From: Amycolatopsis pretoriensis
GTDB taxonomy: Bacteria > Actinomycetota > Actinomycetes > Mycobacteriales > Pseudonocardiaceae
DNA: 64,000 nt
Assembly: GCF_900107925.1 (NCBI RefSeq)
Contig: NZ_FNUJ01000002.1
Location: forward strand, 1,166,825-1,230,824
Reading direction: 5' to 3'
Below the pieces are notes generated by a model. It searched no databases. It saw only the letters and a list, made by a program, of their open reading frames with translations, and had not been told where the DNA came from. Of this stretch, positions 1-7,746 are shown one piece after another (the stretch's first letter is position 1; the number at the start of each line of letters is the position of its first letter). The position numbers were made by a program, and so were the translations under genes.

Positions 1-1124
1 ACGAAGATCACCGTGGTGATCCGGGCCGCCTTGAGGCCCTGCACGTCGGTCCACTGCCGGGTGCGGCGGAACATCGCCGGGATCATGTCGCGGGTGATCA
101 CCGCGGAGATCGCGTTGGCGTCGGAGGAGACCATCGCCATGGTGTGCGAGAAGATCCCGGCCAGCACCAGGCCGATCAGGCCCGGCGGCAGGAACGTCGT
201 CGTCATGATCGCGTAGGACTGGGTGGGGTCCTTGACGCCCGGGATGAGCAGCGGCGCCGCGAACATCGGGAACATCAGCACCAGCGGCCACACGAGGTAC
301 AGCGCGGAGGAAAGCCGCGCACCGCGCCGGGCTTCGTGGGTGTTCGGCGCCGCCATGTAGCGCTGCGCCAGGTTCCACATGCCTCCGTTGTACTCCAGCG
401 TCTTCACGAGCACGTAAACGAGCAAGAAGATGGTGGTGTACTTGGACGTCACCGGGTCGAGGTGGTTTTCGGGCAGCTTGTCCCACATCGTCCAGAGCGC
501 GGAGATCCCGCCGAGCTTGCCCAGCACGACGACGATCATCACGATCGCCGCGATGCCCTGGATGACGAACTGGCCGAAGTCGGTGAGCGCGTCGGCCCAC
601 AGGCCGCCGATGGTGCAGTAGACGAGGGTGACCGCGCCGGTGATGAGGATGCCGAGGTTGTAGTCGAGCCCGGCGAACACGTGCAGCAGCGTCGCGACGG
701 CGAACCACTTGGCCGCGATGTCGAAGATCTTCAGCAGGCTGCCGCTCCAGGCGAGCGCCTGCTGCGTCGGCACGTTGTACCGCTTGGCCAGGTACTCCAG
801 CGGCGAGGCGACGCCGAGCTTCGAGCGCAACCGGTTCCAGCGCGCGGCGAACAGCCAGCTGCCGATGCCCACGCCGATGCCGATGCTGGCGAAGCCCCAG
901 AAGTACACGGTGACGCCGCTGGTGTACGCGACGCCCGCGTACGCGACGAAGAGCACGGCGCTGTAGCCGGACATGTGGTGCGAGATGCCGGCCAGCCACC
1001 ACGGCATCTTGCCGCCGGCCGTGAAGAAGTCCTTCACGTCGCTGACCCGTTTGTGCGACCACCAGCCGATCACGATCATCAGCGCGAAGTACGCGCAGAC
1101 CATCGTCCAGTCGAGTGCGTGCAC
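1..1124 (-). CDS. Sodium:solute symporter (SSS family), 3' end outside window
   Basis: Integral membrane transporter of the SSS family, visible for about 375 residues; the C-terminal part runs off the left edge. The start is GTG at 1124 (VHALDWTMVCAYFALMIV), preceded by AAGGGAG at a good distance. Hydrophobic helices are spread along the length, and SSS-like stretches such as the early GG-K-MPWWLAG segment, GISHHMSGYSAVLF and WADALTDFGQFVIQG are present. It is transcribed divergently from an IclR regulator, with two matching inverted repeats in the shared promoter. Beyond the regulator lies a uronate dehydrogenase, so I infer import of a uronic acid or related sugar. The family call is firm; the substrate is inference. 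Confidence 0.9.
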   Translation of the reverse strand, partial: MHALDWTMVCAYFALMIVIGWWSHKRVSDVKDFFTAGGKMPWWLAGISHHMSGYSAVLFVAYAGVAYTSGVTVYFWGFASIGIGVGIGSWLFAARWNRLRSKLGVASPLEYLAKRYNVPTQQALAWSGSLLKIFDIAAKWFAVATLLHVFAGLDYNLGILITGAVTLVYCTIGGLWADALTDFGQFVIQGIAAIVMIVVVLGKLGGISALWTMWDKLPENHLDPVTSKYTTIFLLVYVLVKTLEYNGGMWNLAQRYMAAPNTHEARRGARLSSALYLVWPLVLMFPMFAAPLLIPGVKDPTQSYAIMTTTFLPPGLIGLVLAGIFSHTMAMVSSDANAISAVITRDMIPAMFRRTRQWTDVQGLKAARITTVIF

Positions 1125-1164
1125 CGCAGGCTCCCTTCCGCGTCCACTTCGATGTGGTCGAGCT

Positions 1165-1217
1165 GTTCACATCTATGAACGGAGTCTGTTATAGTGATTA
1201 TGTTCATCCATAAGAAC
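1165..1217. promoter_or_regulatory. Pair of 16-bp inverted repeats, likely IclR operators
   Basis: Two 16-bp dyads of the same design lie between the divergent transporter and IclR genes: GTTCACATCTATGAAC (1165-1180) and GTTCATCCATAAGAAC (1202-1217). Both have GTTC/GAAC ends, and their starts are 37 bp apart. They sit 41-56 bp and 78-93 bp upstream of the transporter start, and 61-113 bp upstream of the IclR start, where a local regulator controlling both promoters would bind. Binding by the adjacent IclR protein is inferred from position and duplication. Confidence 0.6.
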
Positions 1218-1277
1218 GTTGTTCGGGACGCTAATATGGCCGGAGTCACAAGTCAACGGCCGGACGGAGGAGCACAA

Positions 1278-2090
1278 ATGCCGCAAAAGGTGGACAACCC
1301 GGCAGCGGCCGACGGCGCCCCCGCCGAGTCGTCCGGTGTGAAATCCGCGCGCCGGGCCGTCGACCTCATCGAGACGTTCGCGGCGAACGACGTCTGGCTG
1401 TCGCTGTCCGACCTGCACGCGCGCACGGGCTTCCCGCGCTCGTCGCTGCACGGCCTGCTCCGGACGCTCCTGGAAGCCGGCTGGCTGGAAGCCGACACGA
1501 ACACCGCCCGCTACCGCCTCGGCGTCCGCGCGCTGATCTGCGGCACGGCGTACCTGGACCGCGACGCCGTCGTCCCGTTCGCCACCGAAGCCCTGGAGCG
1601 GATCCGGGAGAAGACCGGCTTCACCGCGCACTTCGCGCGGCGCAACGGCACCGAGGTCGTCTACCTGGAGACGCGGGAGTCGCAGCGCTCGACGCACCTC
1701 GTCTCCCGCGTCGGGCGTACGCTGCCCGCGCACGCGACCGCGCTGGGCAAGGCGCTGCTGGCCGAGCTGACGCACGACGAGATCGAGGCGCTGGTGCTGC
1801 CGGCGTCGATGACCGCGCTGACGCCGAACACCATCACCACGCTCGAAGGCCTGCACGCCGAGTGCGCCGCGACCCGCGAGCGCGGGTACGCCGCCGAGGT
1901 CGAGGAGGGCACGCTGGGCGTCCGCTGCGTCGCCGCGGTGATCCCCTACCGGATCCCGGGCACGGACGCGATCAGCTGCTCGATGCCGATTTCCCAGGTG
2001 ACCGACGCCGACGCGCAGCGCGTCGGCGAGCTGCTCGCCGAAACCACCGCCGAGCTCGGGCAGCAGCTGCGCCGGGCCGGTATCCGATAA
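1278..2090 (+). CDS. IclR family transcriptional regulator
   Basis: A 270-residue regulator with the two-domain IclR layout. The N-terminal winged helix-turn-helix (about 18-80) includes SLSDLHARTGFPRSSLHGLL. The C-terminal effector-binding domain (about 95-260) has ALGKALLAELT and the family-typical VEEGTLGVRCVAAVI. I chose ATG 1278 because GGAGGA (1266-1271) precedes it by six bases; the frame is open further upstream to 1194 but through the operator region. It is divergent from an SSS transporter and 41 bp upstream of a uronate dehydrogenase, so it is probably the local sugar-acid regulator. The effector is unknown. Confidence 0.93.
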   Translation: MPQKVDNPAAADGAPAESSGVKSARRAVDLIETFAANDVWLSLSDLHARTGFPRSSLHGLLRTLLEAGWLEADTNTARYRLGVRALICGTAYLDRDAVVPFATEALERIREKTGFTAHFARRNGTEVVYLETRESQRSTHLVSRVGRTLPAHATALGKALLAELTHDEIEALVLPASMTALTPNTITTLEGLHAECAATRERGYAAEVEEGTLGVRCVAAVIPYRIPGTDAISCSMPISQVTDADAQRVGELLAETTAELGQQLRRAGIR

Positions 2091-2131
2091 CACCTCAGTC
2101 CGCCGCCACTTCCTGTTAGGAGAGGAAATCC

Positions 2132-2938
2132 ATGACGGACCAGCGCGTGCTCATCACCGGGTCGGCGGGTGTCGTCGGCACCCTGATGCGGCCCCGCTTG
2201 AAGCGCGACGGCCGGGTGCTGCGCCTGCTCGACGTCGCCCCGCAGACGGCGTCGGACGCCTCCGAAGAGATCGTGACGGCGTCGGTGACCGACGCGGCGG
2301 CGATGGCGGCGGCGTGCGAAGGCGTCGACGCGCTGATCCACCTGGGCGGGCACAGCCGCGAGAACTCGTGGGAAGCGACCCTCGACGTCAACATCAACGG
2401 CACGCACACCGTGCTGGAGGCCGCACGCGCGGCGGGTGTTTCCCAGGTCGTCCTGGCGTCGAGCAACCACGCGGTCGGCTTCCGGCGCAACGACTCCGAC
2501 CTGCCGGCCGACTCGTCCCCGCGCCCGGACACCTACTACGGCGTCTCCAAGGCGGCGATCGAGGCGCTCGGGAGCCTGTACCACTCGCGGTTCGGCATGG
2601 ACGTGATCGTGATCCGGATCGGCTCGTGCTTCGAGACGCCGTTGCCGCTCGGGCCGCGCGGGTTGACGACGTGGCTGTCGCCGGACGACGGCGCCCGGCT
2701 GTTCGAGGCGTGCCTCGCGGCGCCGTCGCCGGGGTACCGGCTGATCTGGGGCGTCTCGGACAACACGCGCCGGATCTATTCGCTGGCCGAGGCGGAAGCG
2801 CTGGGGTACAAGTCCCTGGACGACGCCGAGGTGTACGCGGAGCAGCTGGCGTCGAAGCCCGCGCCGACGGGGATCGCGGCCGAGTACGTCGGCGGCCCGT
2901 TCTGCACCGCTCCCCTGGGCGCGTTCAACCCGCTCTGA
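2132..2938 (+). CDS. udh: Uronate dehydrogenase-like NAD-dependent epimerase/dehydratase family protein
   Basis: A 268-residue short-chain (extended) dehydrogenase. The Rossmann glycine motif GSAGVVG spans residues 10-16. The catalytic set is S111 (ASSNHAVGF) and Y136-x3-K140 (YYGVSK). Other segments typical of bacterial uronate dehydrogenase are VDALIHLGG, IRIGSCFETP, TTWLSPDD and a C-terminal VGGPF box. The reaction would be NAD-dependent oxidation of D-glucuronate or D-galacturonate to the aldarolactone in the cytoplasm. GGAGAGGAAATCC precedes the ATG. Co-location with the SSS transporter and IclR gene supports a uronate uptake and oxidation module. A generic NAD-dependent epimerase is the alternative call. 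Confidence 0.8.
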   Translation: MTDQRVLITGSAGVVGTLMRPRLKRDGRVLRLLDVAPQTASDASEEIVTASVTDAAAMAAACEGVDALIHLGGHSRENSWEATLDVNINGTHTVLEAARAAGVSQVVLASSNHAVGFRRNDSDLPADSSPRPDTYYGVSKAAIEALGSLYHSRFGMDVIVIRIGSCFETPLPLGPRGLTTWLSPDDGARLFEACLAAPSPGYRLIWGVSDNTRRIYSLAEAEALGYKSLDDAEVYAEQLASKPAPTGIAAEYVGGPFCTAPLGAFNPL

Positions 2939-2944
2939 CGTTGT

Positions 2945-2995
2945 CCGTGAATGGCACATTGACGGACACTTAGGCCCTCAATGTGCCATTCACGG
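2945..2995. terminator. Long hairpin of the ATGGCACATT family
   Basis: Perfect 18-bp arms, CCGTGAATGGCACATTGA (2945-2962) and its reverse complement (2978-2995), enclose a 15-nt loop just after the udh stop. It can act as an intrinsic terminator, although no T-tract follows. It matches the design of the other long intergenic hairpins at 12645, 33490 and 51986, so it is probably one member of a dispersed repeat class. Confidence 0.65.
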
Positions 2996-3054
2996 CCTTG
3001 GTACTAGTACCTTCGCGGCTTCCCGCGTTCCCCGGTTCTCGCCAGGGTGGCCGC

Positions 3055-3777
3055 ATGATCTTGAAGTCCCGCCGCGCGCGGAAGTGGACCATCGTGGTGG
3101 CGTGCGTGCTGGTCGTCGTGCTCGGCGGCGCGGTCACGCTGTTCGAAGTGTCGAGGTCGCGGACGTTCCAGTTCTTCGGCACGCTCGTGAACCGCGTCGA
3201 GACGACGGAGAAGGTCGTCGCGCTCACCTTCGACGACGGCCCCGACCCGGCCGGCGCGCACGCCATCCTGGACACCCTGCGGAGCCGTCAGGTCCCGGCG
3301 ACGTTCTTCCTCATCGGCCGGGACATCGCCGCGCACCCCGATCTCGCGCACGACATCGCCGCGGCGGGCCACGAACTCGGCAACCACAGCTTCAGCCACG
3401 AGCGGATGATCGGCGTGACGCCGGCGTGGGTCGCGGACGAGGTCGAGGCGACCGACGCCCTCATCCGTGCGGCGGGCTACTCCGGCGAGATCCTGTTCCG
3501 GCCGCCGAACGGCAAGAAGCTCTTCGCCCTGCCGCACTACCTGGCGTCGCACAACCGGACGACGATCACGTGGGACGTCGAGCCGGACTCCGACGGGACC
3601 CCCGACGCGGCGACCGTCGTTTCGACGACAGTGGACCAGGTCCGGCCGGGCTCGATCGTGCTGCTGCACGGGATGTACGCGTCCCGCGAGCAGACCCGGC
3701 TGGCGATCGGGCCGATCATCGACCGGCTCGAGGAGCGGGGCTACCGGTTCGTGACCGTGTCCGGGTTGATCGGCTGA
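3055..3777 (+). CDS. Membrane-anchored polysaccharide deacetylase (NodB homology domain)
   Basis: A 240-residue CE4-type deacetylase that would remove N-acetyl groups from an extracytoplasmic polysaccharide such as peptidoglycan or chitin oligomers. Basic residues precede one hydrophobic segment at about 11-30 (signal anchor). The NodB domain follows with TFDDGPD (58-64, metal Asp61), HELGNHSFSH (metal His111 and His115), RPPNGKK (Arg149), TWDVEPD (170s) and LLHG (His205). The start is ATG 3055; open frame extends upstream to 2983, but without a better site. Its 3' end overlaps the convergent membrane-protein frame by about 60 bp. Substrate unknown. Confidence 0.9.
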   Translation: MILKSRRARKWTIVVACVLVVVLGGAVTLFEVSRSRTFQFFGTLVNRVETTEKVVALTFDDGPDPAGAHAILDTLRSRQVPATFFLIGRDIAAHPDLAHDIAAAGHELGNHSFSHERMIGVTPAWVADEVEATDALIRAAGYSGEILFRPPNGKKLFALPHYLASHNRTTITWDVEPDSDGTPDAATVVSTTVDQVRPGSIVLLHGMYASREQTRLAIGPIIDRLEERGYRFVTVSGLIG

Positions 3778-5287
3778 GCAGCAGCCCGACCACCAGGACA
3801 CCGGCCAGGCACGGGACCAACCCCGCCCACCCCAGCGCGGGTGGCAGCGCCGGCTCGCCCGAGGTGTCCTCGACGAGCAGGCCGGCCAGCCCGGTCGCCA
3901 CGCCGAGCACGAGCAGCACGGTCGCGGCGGCGTGGGCCCACCGCTTGCCCGCCCGGACGGCCCAGGCCGTGCCGAGCCAGCCGAGCACGCCCAGCGCCCC
4001 GACGCTCGCCAGCAGGACGAGGTAGGTGCCGACGGCCGAGCCGATCTGCGCCGGGGTGTAGGCCGGGTAGCCGGCGCGGACGTGGTCGGCCGGCACGGAC
4101 CGGTCTGCGAACGGGACCACCGTGGCGGCGACGGTCAGGAGGAGCCCGGCCCCGGCGACCGCCGGAACGCGTCGTGCGGTCACTCCGGCTCCCCGCCCAT
4201 CGCCAGCCGGGTGAACGCGGCCAGCGCGCCGTCGATCGGGTGGGGCTGGGGGGCGGCCCTGCTCGTCGAGCCGGTTCCAGCGTTGCGTGTTCACCGCGAT
4301 CGCGAACTGCCGCCGGCCGTCCGCGCGCGCCGCCGCGAGCGTTCCGCCGCCCCAGACCGTGCCGCCGTGGCCCCAGAACTCCGTCGACTCCACCGGGTGC
4401 AGGCCCAGGCCGTAGTCGATCAGCTTGCCCTCCTGGGAAATCACGCGGACCGTCCGCCGCATCTCCGCCAGCGATGCCGGGGCGACGATCTCGCCCGCCA
4501 GCAACAACGCGAAGAAGCGGTTGAGGTCCGCGACCGTCGAGATCAGCGAAGCCGCCGGCCCCACCCACGACATGTCGAAGACGCTGTAGTCGCGCGGCGG
4601 GTCGATCATGCCGAACCACGACTCGTACAGCTTCGAGTGCGGTCCCTCGACGTGCGTTCCGGTGGGGAACCCGGTGTGCCGCAGCCCGGCGCGGTCGATG
4701 ACGTCGCGGGTGATGCACTCCTCCGCGCTGCCGCCGGTCACGTGCGCCAGCAACCGGCCCAGCAGCAGGTAGTTCGTGTTCGAGTACACCCCGGGACCGC
4801 CGCCCGGCGTGCCGACCGGCGGCGCGCCGACGCCCAGCCCGATCAGCTCGACCGGGTCGAACCGCGTGAACCGGTGGTCGTCGAAGCTGTCCGGCCGGGT
4901 GGCCGCCAGGTCGGGGAACGCCTTGAGGCTCGGGTAGGCGTACGGGAGGTACTCGGCGAGCCCGCTGGTGTGGTCGATCAGCATCCGGACGGTGATCGCC
5001 CGCCCGCGATCACCGGGGACGAGCGAGGGCAGGTAATGGCCGATCGGGGTGTCGAGCCCGATCCGGCCGGCCTCGACCTGGCGCAGCACCGCCGCGGCGG
5101 TGAACGTCTTCGTGACGCTGCCGACGCGGTGGCGCAGGCCGGCGGAGACCGGGTGGCCGGTCTCGACGTCGGCGACGCCCGCGGCGCCGCACCAGACCTG
5201 GTCACCGGCCCGTACCTCGGCGAACACGCCCGGCACGCCGGCGCGGTGGACCGCGTGCAGAGCGGCGTCCAGCTTCGCGTGATCCAT
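3716..5287 (-). CDS. Serine hydrolase (beta-lactamase / DD-carboxypeptidase family), read through into a membrane protein by a probable frameshift
   Basis: The open frame encodes 523 residues. Residues 1 to about 345 form a class C beta-lactamase/PBP-like serine hydrolase with the SVTK nucleophile motif (VGSVTKTFTAAAVLR), a YSN motif (VYSNTNYLLLG) and HGGTVWGGG near the end. After RLDEQGR the frame becomes an arginine/proline-rich stretch. It then enters a second protein of four hydrophobic helices starting at a GTG (4183). Removing one G from the six-G run at 4248-4253 restores a family-like ending (PQPHPIDGALAAF, stop at 4180) and a GTGA overlap with that GTG. I therefore think two genes exist: hydrolase 4180-5287 and a 155-residue membrane protein 3716-4183. 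A hydrolase with C-terminal helices is the less likely alternative. Divergent from a TetR gene. Confidence 0.8.
   Translation of the reverse strand: MDHAKLDAALHAVHRAGVPGVFAEVRAGDQVWCGAAGVADVETGHPVSAGLRHRVGSVTKTFTAAAVLRQVEAGRIGLDTPIGHYLPSLVPGDRGRAITVRMLIDHTSGLAEYLPYAYPSLKAFPDLAATRPDSFDDHRFTRFDPVELIGLGVGAPPVGTPGGGPGVYSNTNYLLLGRLLAHVTGGSAEECITRDVIDRAGLRHTGFPTGTHVEGPHSKLYESWFGMIDPPRDYSVFDMSWVGPAASLISTVADLNRFFALLLAGEIVAPASLAEMRRTVRVISQEGKLIDYGLGLHPVESTEFWGHGGTVWGGGTLAAARADGRRQFAIAVNTQRWNRLDEQGRPPAPPDRRRAGRVHPAGDGRGAGVTARRVPAVAGAGLLLTVAATVVPFADRSVPADHVRAGYPAYTPAQIGSAVGTYLVLLASVGALGVLGWLGTAWAVRAGKRWAHAAATVLLVLGVATGLAGLLVEDTSGEPALPPALGWAGLVPCLAGVLVVGLLLSRSTRTRSRTGSPAPRAGR
4180..4253 (-). other. Probable one-base insertion and overlapping stop/start joining two genes
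   Basis: On the plus strand a run of six G (4248-4253) lies where five would keep the serine hydrolase in its natural frame. That frame then reads RPQPHPIDGALAAFTRLAMG and stops at 4180-4182. The next gene would start with GTG at 4183-4181, giving the GTGA overlap seen repeatedly in this window. As written, the frames are fused. Either a sequencing or assembly slip in a homopolymer or a true mutation explains it. Confidence 0.65.
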
Positions 5288-5320
5288 GGGGACTCCTTTC
5301 GGGAAGCGGAAGTGTCCTCA

Positions 5321-5355
5321 TTATGCACGCACCGCGTGCAACAGCAAGTGCATAA
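5321..5355. promoter_or_regulatory. TetR-type operator between divergent genes
   Basis: Three half-sites of one motif lie in the 97-bp gap: TGCAC at 5324, GTGCA at 5336 and GTGCA at 5348. They form nested dyads, TTATGCAC (5321-5328) with GTGCATAA (5348-5355) and TGCACG (5324-5329) with CGTGCA (5335-5340). The site is placed to repress both the serine hydrolase and the TetR gene. Binding is inferred. Confidence 0.5.
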
Positions 5356-5384
5356 GCTATGCTGACGGTCGGCGAAAGGACGAC

Positions 5385-6038
5385 ATGGCGAACCGCAGGC
5401 GTTGGACGACCGAGGAAATCCTGGACACGGCGGCGGAGCTGCTGCGCCGCGGCGACGCCGAGTCGTTCAGCGTGCGCAAGCTCGCCGCGGAGCTGGGGAC
5501 CGACTCGTCGAGCCTCTACCGGCACTTCCGCACGAAGACCGAGCTGCTGCGCGCGCTCGCGGACCGGATCCTCGTGGGCGCCATGGCCGGGTACCGCCCC
5601 GAGGGCGACTGGAAGCAGCGCCTGACCGCGCTGGCCCTGCGCCTGCGCGAGGCGTTCGGCGAGCAGCCGCAGATCGCGGTGGTCTGGGGCCGCTACGCCT
5701 CCAGCGGCGCCGGGTCGCGGCTGGTGATGGAAGAGGTGCTGCAGGCCTTGCGCGCGTCAGGCCTGCCCGACGAGCAGATCCCCGCGCGCTACCACCGGAT
5801 CGCGATCCTGTTCGCCGCGCTGATCGCGTCCGAGGCCGGCGTCAGCACCGTCACGCCCGAGGAACACGAGCAGGGCATGGAGCTGTTCCGCGTCGCGGTG
5901 CTGGGCGCCGACCCCGACCGCTTCCCCGCTTTGGCCCACTTCGCCCGCGAGGTCCGCCCGCTCGGCGCCGACCGCCGCGCGGCGTTCGAAGAGCTCGTCG
6001 CCGCCCAGCTCGCCGACATCGAAGCCGCGCTCCCCTGA
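5385..6038 (+). CDS. TetR/AcrR family transcriptional regulator
   Basis: A 217-residue regulator. The N-terminal helix-turn-helix (about 5-55) contains SVRKLAAELGTDSSSLYRHF and is followed by a helical ligand domain. ATG 5385 is preceded by GAAAGGA; open frame continues upstream across the operator, which I exclude. It is divergent from the serine hydrolase gene with a nested dyad between them. The last 26 bases of unique sequence (6004-6029) recur at 6149-6174, so its 3' end is part of a local tandem duplication. Confidence 0.92.
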   Translation: MANRRRWTTEEILDTAAELLRRGDAESFSVRKLAAELGTDSSSLYRHFRTKTELLRALADRILVGAMAGYRPEGDWKQRLTALALRLREAFGEQPQIAVVWGRYASSGAGSRLVMEEVLQALRASGLPDEQIPARYHRIAILFAALIASEAGVSTVTPEEHEQGMELFRVAVLGADPDRFPALAHFAREVRPLGADRRAAFEELVAAQLADIEAALP

Positions 6039-6283
6039 CCGGCGGGCACCTCGAGGCCGACCACCCACTCGCCCTCGCACGGCCCGTGCGTCACCACTCC
6101 GCCGGCCGCCGCGGCCTGCTCCGCAAGGCCAGCCGTAGCCCTTCCCCACCCAGCTCGCCGACATCGAAGCCGCGATCAGTGCGCGACCCGCAGGGCCGGC
6201 ACCTCGAGACTGACCACCCACTCGCCCTCGTGCGGCCCGTGCGTCACCACTCCCCCGGCCGCCGCGGCCTGCTCCGCAAGGCC
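6004..6283. repeat. Imperfect tandem duplication of a convergent gene junction (unit about 145-153 bp)
   Basis: Copy 1 (6004 to about 6130) has the last codons of the TetR gene followed by a relic of the histidine kinase 3' end. Copy 2 (6149 to about 6283) has a relic of the TetR end followed by the functional kinase 3' end. A 26-bp block, CCCAGCTCGCCGACATCGAA and onward, is identical at 6004 and 6149. The block from GGCACCTCGAG recurs at 6045 and 6198 with scattered substitutions. The change in offset from 145 to 153 implies an 8-bp indel. The relic still reads as kinase-like residues (VVTHGPCEGEWVV) on the minus strand. Confidence 0.8.
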
Positions 6284-7144
6284 CGCCAAGCCGTACCCCG
6301 CACCGGTTCGCGGAGTCCCCTTCAGGGTGTTGCGCGCGGTGATCGTCAACGGCTCCCCGGTTTCGACGTCCACCCGCAGCCGGACGCCGGGACCGTTGTG
6401 CCGCACCGCGTTCACCGCCGTCTCCGCGACGAACCGCTCGGCCAGCTCGCGCACCGGACGCGGCAGGACGGGCAGCACCGGGTCGCGGTCGAGGACCAGG
6501 CCCGCGGTGCGCAGCCGGGCCAGCACCTCCGCGAGGTCCGGCGGCCGGTCGGCGTCGTCGCGCAGGTCGTCGAGCGTGCGGCGGACCAGCGTGAGCGCGC
6601 CGCGGCCGGCGGCCAGCAGCGTGTCGAGGCGCTCGCGGTCGGCGTCGGTCAGGTCGCCGACCGCGCGCAGCGTCTCGGCCTGCACCAGCATCACGGCCGT
6701 GGTCTGGGCGAGCGTGTCGTGCAGGCGCCGGGCGGCGCGCTCGGCCCGGTCGGCGAGGGCCCGCCGGCGTTCGGCACCGAGCAGCCACGCGACCGCGCAG
6801 ATCGTGACGGCCAGGAGCGTGCCGTCGAACGGGCCTTTCGCCGGGTACACGGTGATCCCGACCGCCAGCGCGGCCGCGGCGGCGAGCCACCGCCGCGGCG
6901 TGCTGTACAGCGCGAGCAGCACCGGCACGTACATCGTGTTGCGCGGCTGGTCGAGCAGGAGGTGCCCGGCGGTGGCGAGCGTGACGACCACGAGCACGAC
7001 GGCGGGCGCGCGCCGCGACCACAGCAGCGGGACCAGCTGGACCGCGCTGAGCAGCGCCGCGACCCAGCCCTGGTGCGGGGTCCAGGCGCCGCTGGCGAAG
7101 AACACCGCGGCGGCCGCGGCCGTCGTGACGGAACTCTGGCGCAT
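6176..7144 (-). CDS. Two-component sensor histidine kinase (HisKA_3 / NarL-partner type)
   Basis: A 322-residue membrane kinase. Four or five hydrophobic segments (about 5-125) form a small sensor domain. A dimerisation helix with the phospho-acceptor follows (RRLHDTLAQTTA, His142), then an HATPase domain with the N-box ETAVNAVRHNGPG and the glycine box GAGYGLAGLAEQ. The start is ATG 7144. The response regulator gene is divergent, only 23 bp away, so the two promoters overlap. Its 3' terminus lies in copy 2 of the duplicated junction and a decayed copy of that end lies just downstream. The stimulus cannot be read from the sequence. Confidence 0.9.
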   Translation of the reverse strand: MRQSSVTTAAAAAVFFASGAWTPHQGWVAALLSAVQLVPLLWSRRAPAVVLVVVTLATAGHLLLDQPRNTMYVPVLLALYSTPRRWLAAAAALAVGITVYPAKGPFDGTLLAVTICAVAWLLGAERRRALADRAERAARRLHDTLAQTTAVMLVQAETLRAVGDLTDADRERLDTLLAAGRGALTLVRRTLDDLRDDADRPPDLAEVLARLRTAGLVLDRDPVLPVLPRPVRELAERFVAETAVNAVRHNGPGVRLRVDVETGEPLTITARNTLKGTPRTGAGYGLAGLAEQAAAAGGVVTHGPHEGEWVVSLEVPALRVAH

Positions 7145-7167
7145 GCCGCCGACAGTAGAGTGCGGGC

Positions 7168-7746
7168 ATGATCCGGGTTCAGGTCGTCGACGACCACGCG
7201 CTGGTGCGCGAAGGCATCGCCCTGATCCTGGCCGCGCAGCCGGACCTCGACGTCGTCGGGCGGTACGCGAGCGGTCCCGAGCTGCTCGGCTCGTCCGTCG
7301 CGGCGGACGTCGTGCTGCTGGACCTCTACCTGCCCGGCATGGACGGCCTCGAAGTCCTGCGCCGCCTGCCGCCCACGGCACCGCGGGTGCTGATGCTGAC
7401 GACGGTCGGCCGGCCCCGCGAGATCCGTGAAGCCCTGGCCGCGGGCGCGGCCGGGTTCGTGCTGAAGGACTCCTCCGGCGACGAGCTCGCGGCCGCGGTC
7501 CGGGCCGCCCACCACGGCGTGACGGCTATGAGCCCGGCCGTGGCGAGCGCGTTGAGCGCGGGTGGCGCCCTGACCCCACGTGAACGGGACGTCCTGGAAC
7601 TGCTGGGTGAAGGACTGTCCAATCGGGACATCGCGACGCGGCTGCGGCTGGCCGAGCGGACGGTCAAGGCGCACGTCGGGAACGTGCTGGCCAAGCTGGG
7701 CGTCACGAGCCGCACCCAGGCGGCGCTCGTGGCCAGGGACCGGTGA
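7168..7746 (+). CDS. LuxR/NarL-type response regulator
   Basis: A 192-residue regulator with a receiver domain (1 to about 115: acidic pair D8/D9, phospho-acceptor D52 in [11 protein letters not shown], conserved K in FVLKDSS). A GerE/LuxR helix-turn-helix follows at about 130-190 ([38 protein letters not shown]). It is divergent from the histidine kinase and is the obvious partner. Its stop overlaps the GTG of the following phosphotransferase-like gene (GTGA), so those two are co-transcribed and translationally coupled. Confidence 0.93.
   Translation: MIRVQVVDDHALVREGIALILAAQPDLDVVGRYASGPELLGSSVAADVVLLDLYLPGMDGLEVLRRLPPTAPRVLMLTTVGRPREIREALAAGAAGFVLKDSSGDELAAAVRAAHHGVTAMSPAVASALSAGGALTPRERDVLELLGEGLSNRDIATRLRLAERTVKAHVGNVLAKLGVTSRTQAALVARDR

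Noticed and set aside
144..1178. Plus-strand open frame opposite the SSS transporter
   Set aside because: Arg/His/Asp-rich composition typical of an antisense frame in GC-rich DNA; the minus strand reads as a complete transporter.
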